Assembly: GCA_051010055.1 (NCBI GenBank)
Contig: JBPCVY010000194.1
Span: 1 to 6,686 of the forward strand
Direction of reading: 5' to 3'
Source: CAJQND01 sp051010055
GTDB taxonomy: Bacteria > Pseudomonadota > Alphaproteobacteria > Rhizobiales > CAJQND01
DNA: 6,686 nt
The first letter of the stretch is position 1, and each line of letters opens with the position of its first letter. Below the pieces are notes generated by a model. It searched no databases. It worked only from the letters and a program-made list of their open reading frames with translations, and was not told where the DNA came from. Positions 5,001 through 6,686 of the stretch are shown here, piece after piece. Made by a program: the position numbers and the translations under genes.

Positions 5001-6356
5001 CTAGAGATGGTGATAATCTTCAACGCCCACCGTGTGGTTTGTGCCGGCAAGTGGCACGCCCGCCATGGCGGAGGCCTCCATTGTCAGCGCCGCCAAATCT
5101 TCCGGTTCAAGGGAATGAATGTTGGTTTTGCCGCAAGCGCGGGCAAACAGCTGCGCTTCGATGGTGAGCGTGTGAAGGAAGTTGTAAACCCGCTCGGCTG
5201 CCTCATCAGGGTCAAGGCGTGAACGCAATGCCGGGTCCTGGGTTGCAACGCCAACCGGGCACCGGCCCGTGTGGCAGTGGTAGCAATAGCCAGGTGCTGC
5301 GCCGATTTCTTCTTCGTAATTGGCTTCCGGAATGTCCTTGTTGCAGTTCAGAGCCATCATCACCGAATGGCCGATGGCGATGGCGTCTGCACCAAGGGCG
5401 ATTGCCTTGGCAACGTCTGCCCCATTGCGGATGCCGCCTGCATAGATGAGCGTTATCTCGCCGCGCTTGCCCAGATCATCTATTGCCCGGCGTGCCTGGC
5501 GTATCGCCGCCATTCCGGGAACGCCGGTATCTTCGGTGGCCAGATGGGGACCGGCACCTGTGGAGCCTTCCATGCCGTCAATATAGATGGAATCGGGATC
5601 GCACTTCACTGCCATGCGCACATCATCATAAACGCGCGCTGCGCCAAGCTTGAGCTGGATTGGAATTTGCCAGTCGGTCGCCTCGCGGATTTCCTGAATT
5701 TTCAGTGCCAAATCGTCCGGGCCCAGCCAGTCCGGATGCCGGGCCGGTGAACGCTGGTCGATGCCGGCCGGCAATGAACGCATTTCAGCCACCTGGTCGG
5801 TGACTTTCTGGCCCATCAAATGACCGCCAAGGCCCACCTTGCAGCCCTGGCCGATAAAGAACTCACACCCATCAGCCAGCACCAGATGGTGTGGGTTAAA
5901 GCCGTAGCGCGACTGGATGCATTGATAGAACCATTTGGTGGAATAGCGCCGCTCATCCGGGATCATGCCGCCTTCACCGGAGCATGTCGCCGTGCCCGCC
6001 ATTGTCGCGCCACGCGCGAGGGCGGTTTTCGCCTCATAAGACAGAGCGCCAAAACTCATGCCGGTGACATAAACCGGGATGTCCAGTTCGATGGGCCGTT
6101 TTGCGCGCGGCCCGATGATGGTTTTGGTGTCACATTTTTCCCGGTAACCCTCGATCACAAACCGGGTGAGGGTGCCGGGAAGGAAAGTGAGTTCGTCCCA
6201 ATGAGGGATTTTCTTGAACAGTGAAAACCCCCGCATGCGGTAGCGACCCAGCTCCGATTTGATGTGAATATCGTCGATCACATTTGGCGGGAAAATGAAT
6301 GAGTCGCCCAGCCGGTAGGTATCGCGCTCGAGCGGTTTTTTGATTTGCTTGTCCAT
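5001..6356 (-). CDS. mgsC: FMN-binding glutamate synthase family protein (MgsC/GlxD type)
   Basis: Corresponds to the FMN and iron-sulfur synthase domain of large-subunit glutamate synthase, here as a free 451-residue subunit. Best match from memory is MgsC of N-methylglutamate synthase, which converts methylamine plus glutamate to N-methylglutamate and ammonia; the rhizobial name is GlxD. Visible features: TGMSFGALSYEAK (98-110), the TCSGEGG loop (124-130), GCKVGLGGHL (171-180), the LKLGAARV strand (236-242), YAGGIRNGADVAKAIALGAD for FMN phosphate binding (305-324), and cluster cysteines C358, C361 and C366 ahead of PVGVATQDP. The cysteine spacing is C-x2-C-x4-C, unlike the C-x5-C-x4-C I expect of ordinary glutamate synthase. 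The start at 6356 has GGAAAGGA about eight bases upstream, and the gene follows the GXGXG subunit by 20 bases. Subfamily (methylamine use or another glutamine-linked reaction) is less sure than the family, since MgsA, GmaS and the dehydrogenase lie outside the window. Confidence 0.88.
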   Translation of the reverse strand: MDKQIKKPLERDTYRLGDSFIFPPNVIDDIHIKSELGRYRMRGFSLFKKIPHWDELTFLPGTLTRFVIEGYREKCDTKTIIGPRAKRPIELDIPVYVTGMSFGALSYEAKTALARGATMAGTATCSGEGGMIPDERRYSTKWFYQCIQSRYGFNPHHLVLADGCEFFIGQGCKVGLGGHLMGQKVTDQVAEMRSLPAGIDQRSPARHPDWLGPDDLALKIQEIREATDWQIPIQLKLGAARVYDDVRMAVKCDPDSIYIDGMEGSTGAGPHLATEDTGVPGMAAIRQARRAIDDLGKRGEITLIYAGGIRNGADVAKAIALGADAIAIGHSVMMALNCNKDIPEANYEEEIGAAPGYCYHCHTGRCPVGVATQDPALRSRLDPDEAAERVYNFLHTLTIEAQLFARACGKTNIHSLEPEDLAALTMEASAMAGVPLAGTNHTVGVEDYHHL

Positions 6357-6376
6357 TTTAAATCCTTTCCCGCGCC

Positions 6377-6686
6377 TTACAGAATGAGTTTCTTTTCAGT
6401 TGGCTCGAGATTGTCGTAATTCCACAACTGCTTGCCGGCGACGATTTTGGTGAAGTGATCGACGCCCTTTTCAGGAAGCAGTTCATATTGAGTGAGCTTG
6501 CGGGTGAGCCAGGCGCGGTCGAGATCGGTCAATTCTGCCGGAACCGCGTCAACGCCCAGCGACTGGATTTCACCGCCCACGTAAATCGTGCCGTCATACA
6601 TGGAATCGCCGAGGTTCTTTCCGGCATTGCCGCAAACGATCATGCGCCCGCGCTGCATCATGAAGCCGGACAAGGCGCCGGTGTCG
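6377..6686 (-). CDS. mgsB: GXGXG-domain glutamate synthase-like subunit (MgsB/GlxC type), C-terminal part
   Basis: The frame runs open to the right edge (visible from DTGALSGFMMQRG), so the N-terminus is missing; the TTG at 6673 is an internal Leu codon. The visible 102 or so residues hold GNAGKNLGDSMYDGTIYVGG, the repeating-glycine beta-helix signature of the C-terminal GXGXG domain of glutamate synthase. Stand-alone versions of this domain are about 230 residues long and form MgsB of N-methylglutamate synthase or GlxC in rhizobia, so a little under half is seen here. The tail (DLDRAWLTRKLTQYELLPEKG and WNYDNLEPTEKK) is the family's usual C-terminal extension, as I recall it. Its stop at 6377 lies 20 bases before the start of the FMN subunit, which it would join in one complex. 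The glutamine amidotransferase subunit would be expected just beyond the edge. Confidence 0.85.
   Translation of the reverse strand, partial: DTGALSGFMMQRGRMIVCGNAGKNLGDSMYDGTIYVGGEIQSLGVDAVPAELTDLDRAWLTRKLTQYELLPEKGVDHFTKIVAGKQLWNYDNLEPTEKKLIL

Noticed and set aside
4758..5222. 154-codon plus-strand frame
   Set aside because: It lies antisense to the 137-residue gene and the FMN subunit gene, which have clear motifs or ribosome sites; it shows no family features.
5271..5750. 159-codon plus-strand frame
   Set aside because: Antisense shadow of the FMN subunit gene; cysteine-rich low-information translation without a motif.

Overview
The window looks like part of an alphaproteobacterial chromosome (Rhizobiales or Rhodobacterales type). 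This is inferred from the moderately high GC, the clear Shine-Dalgarno sites, the gene families present and the close packing of the genes. No RNA gene, insertion sequence, CRISPR array or phage gene is visible.

Layout. All genes but one are on the minus strand. Reading that strand from the right edge, the first is the C-terminal part of a GXGXG-domain subunit (6377-6686, cut by the window). Next come an FMN/iron-sulfur glutamate-synthase-like subunit (5001-6356), an unrecognised 137-residue protein (4566-4979), a nitrilase-superfamily amidase (3705-4553) and an unrecognised 199-residue protein (3109-3708). Gaps here are 20, 21 and 12 bases and then an ATGA overlap, so this reads as one operon continuing from outside the window. 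About 290 bases without a gene follow, unusually rich in short repeats and palindromes. A second minus-strand set then holds an Amt ammonium transporter (1464-2819) and a 72-residue single-helix membrane protein (1218-1436). After a hairpin comes a 161-residue membrane-anchored protein of unknown function (656-1141). The only plus-strand gene, at the left edge, is an EutA/maleate-isomerase-type Asp/Glu racemase family member. It runs tail to tail into the 161-residue gene, with both stop codons inside one CTAA.

How it may work together. The two right-hand subunits match the MgsB/MgsC (GlxC/GlxD) pair of N-methylglutamate synthase, the methylamine-assimilation enzyme related to glutamate synthase. 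That reaction makes N-methylglutamate from methylamine and glutamate and releases ammonia. A nearby Amt could import ammonium or methylammonium, or recapture lost ammonia, and the amidase could act on glutamine-like or keto-acid amide by-products. The family assignments are well supported; this joint scheme is inference. The glutamine amidotransferase subunit (MgsA), GmaS/GlnT and the N-methylglutamate dehydrogenase genes are not in the window, so methylamine use cannot be proved from it.

The most interesting unexplained items are the three small or mid-sized unknown proteins tied to the nitrogen genes (137, 199 and 72 residues), the Amt paired with a one-helix protein instead of the usual GlnK, and the helically phased CCAATAT-type repeats with palindromes upstream of amt.
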